NCBI GenBank assembly: GCA_964627935.1 | Contig: CAZVLB010000005.1 | Span: 124,001-188,000 of the forward strand | From: JAABVY01 sp964627935 | GTDB lineage: Bacteria > Zixibacteria > MSB-5A5 > JAABVY01 | Direction: 5' to 3' | DNA length: 64,000 nucleotides | In this document: positions 17,701 to 24,815 of the stretch, one piece after another | Position numbering within the stretch: position 1 is the stretch's first letter | Layout: each line of letters starts with the position of its first letter | Position numbers and translations under genes: made by a program | Notes under the pieces: model-generated | What the model was told of the DNA's origin: nothing | The model's database searches: none | Seen by the model: the letters and a program-made list of their open reading frames with translations, nothing else

Positions 17701-19046
17701 GTAACCGAGTTACAGGCATTGTCCCAGGCTGTTACCCAGAACCTGGAGTCAACTGAATCGGCGGCCAGATCGAGCGCGCCGGCGGTCAGCTCCAGCTTCT
17801 TGATAAACTTACGGTCACCGGACTGGTCTTCCAGTGCAATGGCCGCACCGTAACCCCAGTTGGACATATCGGCCACTACCGAATCAATCTCACCAATCGG
17901 ATTGCCGGTCATGTAGGCATTGATCGTAACCGTGTCGCCTACCGCCGCTATACCGTCAGTGTTGGCATCGTAATAGAGATTGACCCAGACGCTGTCGCCG
18001 TCGAAGGTCGGCAGCTCGGTATCGATTGCCTGTGGCAGCAGAATCGAATCGGTAACCACGTTACCGGCCACGTCCTGCGCACCGACTACCAGATAGTAGA
18101 AGCCGGCCGAAACCTCATCGGCTCCGGTGAAAGCACTGTCCGGGATAACCCAGTCAAACTGCAATGCGGAATCGGCTCCAACCACGTGGATCGAATCGGC
18201 GAATTTGACTGCAGCGCTTCCGCCTCCGAAGATCGAGGCATAGACCCAGGCAGTGTCTATCTCAAATGCACCAACCGTATCCCAGGCGAAAATCTCGATC
18301 GAATCGCCCAGGTTGATAATTCCGTTGCCGCCGCAATCATCGAGATCGCCGGCGAAATCGAACTGGATATCAAGATCCGGTGGCTTGGTGTCGAACTGTA
18401 CGATTCGTCCGCCCCCACCATAACCAAGGGCTGCATTGTCGTACATCAGCGTATCGGTCAGGTTGGTCGGGCTCTGTCCGGCATTGGTCATGGTAATACC
18501 GCCACCGGTGATCTTCAAGCCGACATACAGATCGTTGTAACTGGTGTCAACATTTGCGGAATCGGAATCGAATGTGAAATAGAAAACAACCGAGTCCTCT
18601 GCAGCGGCAGTATCAATCTCATAATTGAGGCTGCTGGCGGTGACTGTCGTGTTTTCGCTGAATGCGCCAGGATTGGTCAAAGACCAGAGCGGGCTGGCAT
18701 TACCCTCGGCGTAGAGTGCGATTCTGGATGTCGAGAAATCCTTATCGTTGAAACTCTTGAAGGAAATGCTTTCCAGGGTGTCAACCGTTGTACTTTCGTT
18801 GAGAATATGGAAAGTCATAACCCTGTAACCGGTCTTGTTGGCGCCTACATGAATTGCGGAGGCAGTGGTATCCCACTCAAGCAACTCTACGGAGAATTCA
18901 TCTGATAGAGTAAATGTGTCACTCTGGATAGCGGCCAGCGAGAGCGGATCATCCAGATCGCCCTTCTGTGCCATCGCCGTAGTAGTTAAACCTGAGAACA
19001 GGAACACAGCTGCCACGAGAAAGAGTAAGCTGCGAACATTTTTCAT
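11724..19046 (-). CDS. Giant secreted multi-domain Ig-like protein with FlgD/T9SS-like C-terminal domain
   Basis: A 2,440-residue exported protein. The start at 19046 was chosen because it gives a standard signal peptide (MKNVRSLLFL onward, cleavage after TTAMA) and has AGGGGGT eight bases upstream; an in-frame ATG at 19112 would add 22 polar residues. The body is a string of about 100-residue beta-sandwich repeats of the bacterial Ig type, many opening with DTxxP or DxxAP and carrying AxDxxGN motifs. One fibronectin III-like unit begins near residue 580 (PPSAVSGLTATQ). The last 90 residues (WDPRVDGLLTIDYGFTG, then IYDFGGDLVRT and GTTEDGTTVAAGVYFG) match the FlgD-like sorting domain common in FCB bacteria. 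It is acidic, very low in lysine, and contains scattered cysteines. Likely a cell-surface fibre or adhesin. Confidence 0.85.
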   Translation of the reverse strand: MKNVRSLLFLVAAVFLFSGLTTTAMAQKGDLDDPLSLAAIQSDTFTLSDEFSVELLEWDTTASAIHVGANKTGYRVMTFHILNESTTVDTLESISFKSFNDKDFSTSRIALYAEGNASPLWSLTNPGAFSENTTVTASSLNYEIDTAAAEDSVVFYFTFDSDSANVDTSYNDLYVGLKITGGGITMTNAGQSPTNLTDTLMYDNAALGYGGGGRIVQFDTKPPDLDIQFDFAGDLDDCGGNGIINLGDSIEIFAWDTVGAFEIDTAWVYASIFGGGSAAVKFADSIHVVGADSALQFDWVIPDSAFTGADEVSAGFYYLVVGAQDVAGNVVTDSILLPQAIDTELPTFDGDSVWVNLYYDANTDGIAAVGDTVTINAYMTGNPIGEIDSVVADMSNWGYGAAIALEDQSGDRKFIKKLELTAGALDLAADSVDSRFWVTAWDNACNSVTDSNIAHFAIDNEVPAAPTITYVRQYDNDANNIINLGDSIKVTVDAATTDDLATTCEVSVDLLTSGLGGIQVQCIEDTTAGGVYTYTHLVVDGGIYAVDVGANTHNVDVTLTDDAGNEATFTSANILYPVDTDPPSAVSGLTATQGACAIDLAWSAVSADDSLYIVFWDGGDGWTAADTSRDANGNLVFADTLGSTTATSWTTDGTVTLTHGTTYQFVVRVIDDANNREYNFNRASAIADCEAPVACITFPASGGAYGTGNNIDLIAESDNLDINSVALYVRDADLGSGNPGAWQSFGGMTQSGGGGVFTFTIDSTKMRDLGGFDCVDDSYEAITVATDDVGNAQSIAEAIDSCTTVWAFDWFCEQLPIELIAVNDTVSAQTSCGFNVTRTDSNKVEVNVTNATANDSFTVDVWVIRNVTDSTRVWYEEKITTMPYTFYLDATDFPKGTQVMRVKITRNDGNTNTIAANLCVPDEDAPMATITVPTDGEWVRRSCNFLSNINVWARINYSSYDFTNTTKVEFYAAQYTEGWSWPATPFDVVTSMTPGDSTWRATWNNCTYSHGDTVAIAAIFYDDFNNTYETPFVKVYIDTVAPDISLTVTGAQTVCDTETLNGTVDLVATVNTTYEDIDSIVFFHALADSPDIFHFYDRTGKGAPASGDGIYKLAGVNTATLLEGRYYRFRAIAYDIAGNVMWDYDEDQLFDDNTFDEVNKASDALYMIDNTPVQGAFGHAVVSDGETVVNEFPTPSTILSGAGRVYMAQGNSLTLHTWPVPMGDTCCFEKVVYKWDGTSVAVSYDPMPSEVSFDPYAMGLVDATGAYDSGVVSLEFYDCFGQASYDTILVYVLDIAPNQACIMTPYENQCVAGDVSLTAVAVNGFALDKVTYQYRAQGGETWTTIDYSTSAMGNFPVTWYTLNAGIPDGVYELRAVATDDAGNEDANPKITTVTVANGTLTPTISMPDDMAYVTDDEVIQATVDGGTAELVTFQYKAKTAGSWTTISTDDFSPWQTEWDNNGLSDGWYHLRVGADNCADVTGWSDMITVFLDNTNPRAVLTEIAGQDVENNNDPYLNLTGMSTVDVTASFFDDQETVGNSGISKVAFYLTDSTTSQVVRVLFIDPAEAGSHTAHFDLSGLDEDVTYVFTARAFDAVGNWTDSDPVYGRIFDETAPIVALAGYFNGTLYAYDWSGDASSVLFERWDATNEEWIGIGIGEPVSGVPDLWMAGFVPTEGEGYTLRVISGDNNGNYDDDNVLTAEFNYNSSTDYNFGTTAITLSLKKNHENDNLSGILRTMSPNGQPVVIGVYSDGDAQDISSDMNQQNENLYYGSWSAGDLGGNGKGVIFSSHPNADFTEIEIVSAGFVVHEVLEDFGTNGYVQALDSIARVDIPAGAVSGNDMNVVILESWIPEAGIDQDHFSVLPNDDGNGWYVGCNYDAIDSRTKTVDTDNISLSDGCCFNDNKYATIRITYDSEDTTPPESLAVAWWDPDDNEWNFSGIYYPAYVEGFNTESNYVEFAAECLHGLYAVVSYRDINTGVTDIQLMGEMFCGYFPTLPTFKLKVTDNFSGIHTGTWHIKVDDMYVARHGSVSDHFTLDFDEVTDMLTVYWYGDDGPVYGTNGDDDYGYFDPLACGAHTLTVGVKNNQGSYTEETFDIMVDCDAPTVVFENGYVGKNPTIRFWVTDDMSGVDTSQLHVDVVAIQTSDTNVFNPNQYEQLFFLQTFFPEQISIGEEGLVELTTTYELEDERAIAVIIYDGTRNQDYNYADPVGADDWDEYYEDDHGVFDCVGNGTTPVVQILAIDVEPPVITVVGEDPNDQQLSLTGGCHDLRVVDDGQGFDVTDLVIYEDGTPITRVAPGEVTEGTYSFNETTGIIHYCVTPGTGKVEITVTDNAGNTVIRTFGLGDPTNIVDATLNVNPWDPRVDGLLTIDYGFTGQATVKIYDFGGDLVRTMSSSSGTVAWNGTTEDGTTVAAGVYFGHIMVETTAGNYSTTVKIAVIER

Positions 19047-19348
19047 TCGACAACCCCCTGTAAAAGGTTGTGTTGTTTCAGGTATTTGTTTTCTCTCAAC
19101 TAGAAGGTTCATGTTTGGTGCATTATCCTCCTTTCAAACCTTTGAAGTTTTGTTAATTATTTTCCTTTATTCTTTATTTTCTTGATGAATATCCCTCTCG
19201 GCTTTCAGGTCCCCATACCCCCCAGTCAATACACAGCCGGGCGGTGATTCATTTTTCGGGAAGGATTTATTGGATAAAATAAAAAATGTGAGGTCAGCCT
19301 CCTCCCTGAGCCGGATGTTTACGTCCTACATTAATTATAAAACACTAT

Positions 19349-19399
19349 GGTTCGGACACAGATACCCCGCCCTTTAGCTCGGCGTATCGCTCCCGAACC
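19349..19399 (-). promoter_or_regulatory. Nested hairpin in the giant-gene leader
   Basis: Three stacked stems on one axis: GGTTCGG (19349-19355) with CCGAACC (19393-19399), GATAC (19361-19365) with GTATC (19384-19388), and GCC (19369-19371) with GGC (19381-19383). Internal loops are asymmetric. It lies about 240 to 350 bases upstream of the giant gene's start codon. I compared it by eye with c-di-GMP, SAM, TPP, cobalamin, preQ1 and fluoride riboswitch consensus cores and found no match. It could be a structured leader or protein-binding RNA. Confidence 0.45.
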
Positions 19400-19558
19400 G
19401 AAAACTTGTGTTTGTATCTATGCTAAGAAGCCTCTTTTTCTACCTAAACAACCTATACTATAATATAAGCAAATAGTGCACGCAATAAATAAGCTGTCAC
19501 TTAAAAATCAAGTAAATTTTTTATTATTTACGAACACCTCTTATCACGAGCTTGGCAA

Positions 19559-19587
19559 ATTCTATAAAGTTGTTGAATTTTTGTCAA
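19559..19587 (-). promoter_or_regulatory. Sigma70-like promoter for the giant gene
   Basis: On the minus strand, TTGACA (19587-19582), a 17-base spacer, and TAGAAT (19564-19559), one mismatch from TATAAT. Predicted start near 19552. The surrounding sequence is strongly AT-rich, so a chance match is possible. Confidence 0.5.
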
Positions 19588-19831
19588 GTAAAATTTTGAT
19601 TGCTATTTACTTATAAAGATTATTTAAAGTTCCATACCCCATTTTTGAAATATCGTTTTCACAACTTAAGCAAAAATAATCTTTAATCAACTCCTATTGT
19701 AAAAAAAATCCATAGATTCCCAATAAGCACTTATAAACAATAACTTTATCTTAAGCTAAGTATCGGTTTGTGCTTTCAAAAAAATTAGCCTTTTTATGCA
19801 AATATTTTTTTCCTCTAAATCCATATCTTTA

Positions 19832-21295
19832 TCAGGCTTCGCCATAAAAATCGGTCGATTTCCTGATCAGCGACCGTTTCAATATGGGAGGGGTGATCAA
19901 AGTCGTGATAATTACCATAATAACCACCGCCGAATAAGTCGAATCGGAAACCACCGGCACCCCCGCAATCATCAGCCCGTGACCGATCTTCGCAAAAATC
20001 AGGCCGACCTCACCACGCGGTATCATACCGATACCGATGGAAATTTTGTTCAGCCCTTTTTCCAGCACGGCCAGCGAGCATGCCTGCTTGCCGACAATCG
20101 CCGCCAGCGAAAGCACACCTGCGAAAACCAGGATGGTCGGATTGCCGAAGGTCGACAGGTCAACCATCAGGCCCATATGAACAAAGAAAATCGGTACCAG
20201 AAATGTCGAGAGAGGATAGAACAGGTCCTCGAGCGGATGTTCACCCCGTTCCGTGAATTTGGCGTAATGGACCTTTTCCATAATCACGCCGGCGGCGAAG
20301 GCTCCCACAATTCCGGCCAGCCCGATAAGCTGGGCTATCGCGGAAAGGCTGAACAATACCAGGAGAGCCACCACCAGGAGCATGCCCTGCGTGCGCAGGG
20401 TCAATGCCGCCAGGAATATGCGCGGCATGAGTTTATTTCCGATAACTATGGCCAGGACTATAAATGCCACCGCCTTGACAACTATCAGGAGCACACTCAG
20501 CGAATTTACACTTTCTCCCGTGTTGGCGGCTGAAATCAACCCGGTCACGATAGCCAGAATCACCAAGCCCATGATATCATCGATAACCGCCGCCCCGAGG
20601 ATAATCTTGGCTTCCTTGGTTTGCAGCTTTTTTATATCTTTTATCACCCGGGCCGTAATACCGACCGAGGTTGCCGCCAGGGTTGCTCCCACAAAAACAT
20701 GTACATAAGTGCTGACATCAGGAAGAAATATCACCGCCACACCCCAGCCCAGTATAAATGGCGCAATAACGCCCGCCATGGCAACCAGAAATGATGTCAT
20801 ACCGACCGATAGCATTTCTTTCAGGTCGGTCTCCAGGCCGACCTCGAAAAGCAGTATCAACACTCCTATCTCGGCCAGTATCTGGATAAATTCGGCGGTC
20901 TTCAGAAAATCGAAGTAAGTTAAGCCGACCAGCGCCAGGTTGCCCAGCACCACGCCCAGTATGAGTTCGCCCAGCACAGCCGGCTGATGAATCCGTTCCA
21001 TAAGCTCACCGCCGATTTTGGCGGCCACGATAAAGAAGATAAGTTCGAACAGGATGCGCACGAAATGACCGGAGCCATGCCCGGTCTCCGCTTCTCCCGT
21101 GGCATGTTGCTCCTCGCCATGCAGCTCTTCCGCAATATCGACAGTTCTTTCGTCATATGCTGTCTGCGGGGTATCCTGAACCGGGGCTGTTTCCTCCTGG
21201 GCAGAAAGGAACCCGGGCCCAAAATTCAGGGCCATCAGGACTATGGCTGCAAGTATAATTTTTCCGGGTGTCAGTCGTCTTTTTTTGAATAACAT
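19832..21295 (-). CDS. CPA2-family cation:proton antiporter
   Basis: A 487-residue inner-membrane antiporter. It begins with an N-terminal hydrophobic segment resembling a signal peptide (ending FLSAQEE), then about 50 hydrophilic, Glu- and His-rich residues, then about 12 to 13 transmembrane helices with LFEVGLETDLKEML and the ion-site AAVIDDIMGLVIL. A DD pair at this position is typical of electrogenic family members that exchange Na+ for H+. It lacks the C-terminal RCK/TrkA-N domain of KefB/KefC, arguing against a glutathione-gated potassium system. The extra N-terminal extracytoplasmic segment is unusual. It lies 43 bases downstream of rsgA and probably shares its transcript. Confidence 0.85.
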   Translation of the reverse strand: MLFKKRRLTPGKIILAAIVLMALNFGPGFLSAQEETAPVQDTPQTAYDERTVDIAEELHGEEQHATGEAETGHGSGHFVRILFELIFFIVAAKIGGELMERIHQPAVLGELILGVVLGNLALVGLTYFDFLKTAEFIQILAEIGVLILLFEVGLETDLKEMLSVGMTSFLVAMAGVIAPFILGWGVAVIFLPDVSTYVHVFVGATLAATSVGITARVIKDIKKLQTKEAKIILGAAVIDDIMGLVILAIVTGLISAANTGESVNSLSVLLIVVKAVAFIVLAIVIGNKLMPRIFLAALTLRTQGMLLVVALLVLFSLSAIAQLIGLAGIVGAFAAGVIMEKVHYAKFTERGEHPLEDLFYPLSTFLVPIFFVHMGLMVDLSTFGNPTILVFAGVLSLAAIVGKQACSLAVLEKGLNKISIGIGMIPRGEVGLIFAKIGHGLMIAGVPVVSDSTYSAVVIMVIITTLITPPILKRSLIRKSTDFYGEA

Positions 21296-21338
21296 ATCGC
21301 TCGTCGCTGTTTATTTAAATTTCCAACTTTTTTCATGC

Positions 21339-22313
21339 TCAGTAACCCGGCTCCTCCTCCTCCAGCTGTGCCAGAAGCTTGAGATAGCTTTCATACCGTT
21401 CAGTAAAAATCTGCCCTTCATCGGCCGCCTTCCGAACCACGCATCCGGGTTCATTTTTATGCAGGCAGTTTCTGAATTTGCAGTTTTCCTGAAGGGGTAA
21501 GAATTCCGGGAAATGGAAGCGCAGATCGGCGGGAGCCATATCCCACAGGCCGAGGTATTTCAATCCCGGCGTGTCGACCACATAGCCGCCGAAAGAGAGC
21601 GGGTACATCTCCACCCATGTAGTGGTGTGCCGTCCCTTTTGAGAATAATCTGAAATCTCTCCCACTTTCAGATTCAATCCCTTCTCCAGCGCATTCAAAA
21701 GCGATGACTTACCAACGCCGGACTGGCCCAGCACAATGGAAAGCCTGTCCATCAAAATTCTCTTTATCTCATCAATTCCCTCGCCGCTTTCGACGCTGGA
21801 AAGATTCACATCCACGCCGATGGAATTGTAGAGTTTCATAAAACGTTCCAGATCCACAGAGTGTTCCAGATCGATTTTGTTAATCACGATTACGGCCTGC
21901 AGTCCGCCGGCATGTGCCGCCACCAGGAAACGGTCTATCAGGCCCGGTTTGAACTGCGGCCGGGCCACCGATGACATGATAATCATCTGGTCGATATTGG
22001 CCGCCACCACCTGCTCCAGATCTTCTTTACCCCGCTTGGGCCGCGAAAACCTGGTGCGCCTTGGATAAACGCGAACAATCACACCATGCGGCGCCCTGCT
22101 TTCCAGGTCCTCCTCGGCATCTAAATCGATCAGCGTTTCCAGATCTACTTTATCACCAACAACCACCGGTGTCAGCGGCGTTTCCGATTTATCCCGGATC
22201 GTCTCACGAACCGAACATTGCAAGCGATAGCCGTCAGTCTGCACCCAGTAGAATTTGCCGTGCGCCTTTATAACGGAACCGGTAATGATCTTTGCAGATT
22301 CGTTTTCGGCCAT
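21339..22313 (-). CDS. rsgA: Ribosome small-subunit-dependent GTPase A
   Basis: Late-stage 30S assembly GTPase with circularly permuted motifs. The ATG at 22313 gives 324 residues; an upstream in-frame ATG at 22376 would overlap the methyltransferase gene. An N-terminal OB-fold (GSVIKAHGKFYWVQ) is followed by G4 (VINKIDLE), then G1 (GQSGVGKSSLLN), then G3 (DTPGLK), the order diagnostic of RsgA/YjeQ. The C-terminal zinc site is visible as CKFRNCLHKNEPGC. Seventeen bases separate it from the methyltransferase gene upstream. Confidence 0.93.
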   Translation of the reverse strand: MAENESAKIITGSVIKAHGKFYWVQTDGYRLQCSVRETIRDKSETPLTPVVVGDKVDLETLIDLDAEEDLESRAPHGVIVRVYPRRTRFSRPKRGKEDLEQVVAANIDQMIIMSSVARPQFKPGLIDRFLVAAHAGGLQAVIVINKIDLEHSVDLERFMKLYNSIGVDVNLSSVESGEGIDEIKRILMDRLSIVLGQSGVGKSSLLNALEKGLNLKVGEISDYSQKGRHTTTWVEMYPLSFGGYVVDTPGLKYLGLWDMAPADLRFHFPEFLPLQENCKFRNCLHKNEPGCVVRKAADEGQIFTERYESYLKLLAQLEEEEPGY

Positions 22314-22330
22314 ATTGTTCCCGCCGCGGG

Positions 22331-22966
22331 CTAAGCTTTCTGCTTCCTGAATGCGAACTCGACTATCCCGCGCCATCCCTGACGGCCCTGGTGCGATTCA
22401 AATGTATCGGCCACTGAGTAATGTAATATTCGCATCTCAGGGAATAAATCCAGAATCTCCCGTTGCTCGAAAAATGAATATATCCATCCGTTGGGCAGAA
22501 GAAAACAGTTCTTTTCGATTTCCGGCACCTTTTTTTTGCGCAGTTCCTTGAATGACGGATCATCAACAGTAAAAGCTTTTCCGGTAATAATGCCGCCTCT
22601 GCGAAGGGCATAGTTTATCTTTTCGATCAAATCATCCAGTTCACTTTTTCTGATTTGCCCCAGTATGTTATTGATTGTGATCAGCGAATAACGCGATTTA
22701 TGGTATTTGAACTGCAACGCATCCTGGGTACGGAAATCGATTTCTACATCATGCTTGTCCGCCAGCTTGATGGCATTTTCCACATTCTGGGCCGAACTGT
22801 CGAATGAAATCAGTTCAAAACCCTTGCCGGCCAAAAATACCGCATCGGAACTGCAACCGATATCCAGCGCCCGGTTTCCCTCCACCAGGCCATGAAACTG
22901 CCGCACCATGGCCGACGGCGCATAGGTGTTAATATCCTTATCCTGCGAAGATGCATTTGAATACAT
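22331..22966 (-). CDS. Class I SAM-dependent methyltransferase
   Basis: A 211-residue cytoplasmic protein. The SAM-binding motif I is ALDIGCSSDAVFLAGKG near residue 35, followed by the acidic motif II (LISFDSSAQNV), an ALQF-type motif III region and ITINNILG. The fold and length resemble TehB-like or UbiE/COQ5-type small methyltransferases; the substrate cannot be read. The ATG at 22966 is chosen because longer in-frame starts would overlap the terminator of the upstream PilZ gene. It heads a probable operon with rsgA and the antiporter. Confidence 0.8.
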   Translation of the reverse strand: MYSNASSQDKDINTYAPSAMVRQFHGLVEGNRALDIGCSSDAVFLAGKGFELISFDSSAQNVENAIKLADKHDVEIDFRTQDALQFKYHKSRYSLITINNILGQIRKSELDDLIEKINYALRRGGIITGKAFTVDDPSFKELRKKKVPEIEKNCFLLPNGWIYSFFEQREILDLFPEMRILHYSVADTFESHQGRQGWRGIVEFAFRKQKA

Positions 22967-23010
22967 GCATGCAAATATACCGGTTACAACAATAAAATCA
23001 ATCTCAAATG

Positions 23011-23034
23011 AAAAGGCCGCCATGATTGGCGGCC
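23011..23034 (-). terminator. Intrinsic terminator after the first PilZ gene
   Basis: Perfect stem GGCCGCC (23015-23021) and GGCGGCC (23028-23034) with loop ATGATT. On the minus strand it is followed by TTTTCATTTG. It sits between the PilZ gene stop (23069) and the methyltransferase start (22966). Confidence 0.75.
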
Positions 23035-23068
23035 GATCCAAAATCATAAAGTGTGCAATGAGCTTGTT

Positions 23069-23497
23069 TTATCCGCGTTGCGGAAGCTCTTTTTCAAGGT
23101 AGCCCTGCAAGGCAATAAAATCATCCGGATCGATATTGACAAACCGTGCCGCGGTGGTAAAACCGCCCTCAGTCTGCCTGCAACGTAATACCTCGCCGAT
23201 TGCTGTCAGCGGGGTGCCGATCGAATCCTCCAGTACCTTGATGAATCCGGGATGATGGCGATGCCATCCGGGCAGCGTAATCTTGAGCTGAACCAGAGAA
23301 CCCTCTTCATACATCTCCGAGCTGTTTACCAGAACTCCGCCCAGTGATATGTTTTCGGATGTTCCCGCCTGCATATCCTCATCATTGACCGGATATGTCA
23401 GCTTGCCGGTACGAACAGATGTCCTCTTGTTTAAGCGCGGATAACGTCTGCGTTCTTTATTTGCCGTCTCCTGCAGCATTTCCTGCTTGTCCTGCAT
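23069..23497 (-). CDS. PilZ-domain protein, copy 1
   Basis: A 142-residue single-domain protein of the c-di-GMP receptor family. The two ligand-contact motifs are present: an arginine-rich RRRYPRLNKR near residue 16 (RxxxR type) and ENISLGGV near residue 50 ([DN]xSxxG type). The rest is a six-strand barrel with LKITLPGWHRHHPGFIKV. It is paralogous to the protein encoded 100 bases upstream. PilZ proteins often couple c-di-GMP to motility or exopolysaccharide; neither system is adjacent here. Confidence 0.85.
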   Translation of the reverse strand: MQDKQEMLQETANKERRRYPRLNKRTSVRTGKLTYPVNDEDMQAGTSENISLGGVLVNSSEMYEEGSLVQLKITLPGWHRHHPGFIKVLEDSIGTPLTAIGEVLRCRQTEGGFTTAARFVNIDPDDFIALQGYLEKELPQRG

Positions 23498-23605
23498 CTA
23501 AGACTCCCTCATTTGAGATTATATTATCAAAACATATTTTTCGGCTGATAAGCTCTGCCGATGGGCCGCTTTCAGAGAATATTCTAATTAATGTTAAGCC
23601 TTGAA

Positions 23606-24037
23606 TTAACTCTCTTTATGCTGGTTTTCCTTATCCAGGTAGCCCTCCAGCGCCCTTTTATCATCGGCATCGATATTGATGAACTTGACCGCGGTGTCGA
23701 AGCATTTACCGTTATATTCCGAGCGGACAACCTCACAGATTGCCGTGAAAGGCGAGCCGATTGAGTCCTCCAGAACCTTGATGAATCCGGGATGGCTCTT
23801 GCGCCAGCCGGGAAGTGTAATTTCGACCTGCAGAAGCACGCCGGTTTCGTATTTTTCCGGCATTTCGATCAGGATACCCCCCTGCGACAGGTTTTTTGAT
23901 TTGCCTTTACTCGATTGCTCATCGTTGATCGGGTAAGTCAGAATATTTGCCTGAACGGTTACCTTTTTAGGTATGCGCGCAAACTGCCTGCGGTCTTTGA
24001 TGGTGGATGGCTGATCCATAGTAAATCTCACCCCCAT
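23606..24037 (-). CDS. PilZ-domain protein, copy 2
   Basis: A 143-residue PilZ protein from the ATG at 24037, chosen because AAGGAG lies six bases upstream; a longer frame begins at 24121. Ligand motifs are DRRQFARIPKK and KNLSQGGI. It shares ITLPGW, HPGFIKVLEDSIG and the GYL[ED]KE tail with copy 1, showing a tandem duplication. Ligand residues are kept in both copies, so both may bind c-di-GMP. Confidence 0.85.
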   Translation of the reverse strand: MGVRFTMDQPSTIKDRRQFARIPKKVTVQANILTYPINDEQSSKGKSKNLSQGGILIEMPEKYETGVLLQVEITLPGWRKSHPGFIKVLEDSIGSPFTAICEVVRSEYNGKCFDTAVKFINIDADDKRALEGYLDKENQHKES

Positions 24038-24232
24038 GGCCTGCTCCTTAGAAAATGTTAAATACAAATGTTCATTTCTGGTATCGGAATATTGGCCGAT
24101 AACTTTATGGCGGTTGCGCAATTAGATCGATCGAACAGCAGTTTTGCAGTCACGGCAGATGTTCTTTGCTGAAACAGGAGTATGGGTCATAATGGAATTG
24201 CTATTTTGGGATATTTCGGCTATGCTTATATC

Positions 24233-24706
24233 ATGTCGAAAATTTTCAGCATAGGCTATGGCGGTTTGAACACCGAGAGCTTTATACGGCTCCTGAAAAT
24301 GCATGCAATCGAAATGCTGGTGGATGTCCGCTCACAGCCGTATTCGAAATACAATCCGGATTTTATCAAAAAAAACCTGGAAAGAATCATCCGGGCCGAG
24401 GCCATACAGTATCTCTATCTGGGTGATAAACTTGGCGGCAAAAGGGAAGACAAAAGCTTTACTCAGATCGAACAGGAAAGCGACTATAAAGATGCCATCA
24501 AAAAAGTCGCCGATGAAACGAAATCAAAAAATGTCTGCCTGATGTGTGCCGAGTCCGAGCCGGAAAGATGTCATCGGGCCCATCTCAATTCACAAACCCT
24601 CTGGAAAATGGGCCATGATGTCGGGCATATCCTGCACAACGGGCGCATTGTGCAACATGCCGAATTGCGCAGAATACTGCAATCCAATCAGCATAACCTG
24701 TTTTAA
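24233..24706 (+). CDS. DUF488-family protein
   Basis: About 157 residues from the ATG at 24233, whose product opens with MSKIFSIGYGG, the conserved family start; an in-frame ATG at 24182 is less likely. Family hallmarks are LVDVRSQPYSKYNP and the C-terminal LMCAESEPERCHR, with a CxE...CHR signature of unknown function. A solitary gene divergent from the PilZ pair. The biochemical role of DUF488 proteins is not settled. Confidence 0.85.
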   Translation: MSKIFSIGYGGLNTESFIRLLKMHAIEMLVDVRSQPYSKYNPDFIKKNLERIIRAEAIQYLYLGDKLGGKREDKSFTQIEQESDYKDAIKKVADETKSKNVCLMCAESEPERCHRAHLNSQTLWKMGHDVGHILHNGRIVQHAELRRILQSNQHNLF

Positions 24707-24815
24707 AGTAACTGCAAAAATGAACTTTTTGCTGCTCAGTTCACTGATAATAATAGCATAGAAATATTCACAGCCAATCTGAAATGAAACAAAATTCCGA
24801 ATGGAGGCTGCGCTT

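Larger units (their letters stand above)
19047..19831. other. Long AT-rich leader and intergenic region upstream of the giant gene
   Basis: 785 bases without a gene. The half nearest the antiporter (19440-19830) is very AT-rich with homopolymer runs. The half nearest the giant gene is more GC-balanced and contains a nested hairpin at 19349-19399. A good minus-strand promoter at 19559-19587 would give a 5' untranslated leader of about 500 bases. A second ribosome binding site, AAAGGAGG, lies at about 19127-19134, before the upstream in-frame ATG (19112) and a four-codon minicistron that overlaps that ATG as ATGA. Confidence 0.6.

Noticed and set aside
19349..19399. Nested hairpin as a known riboswitch
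   Set aside because: No match by eye to the conserved cores of c-di-GMP, SAM, TPP, cobalamin, preQ1, glycine or fluoride riboswitches. Kept only as a structured leader.
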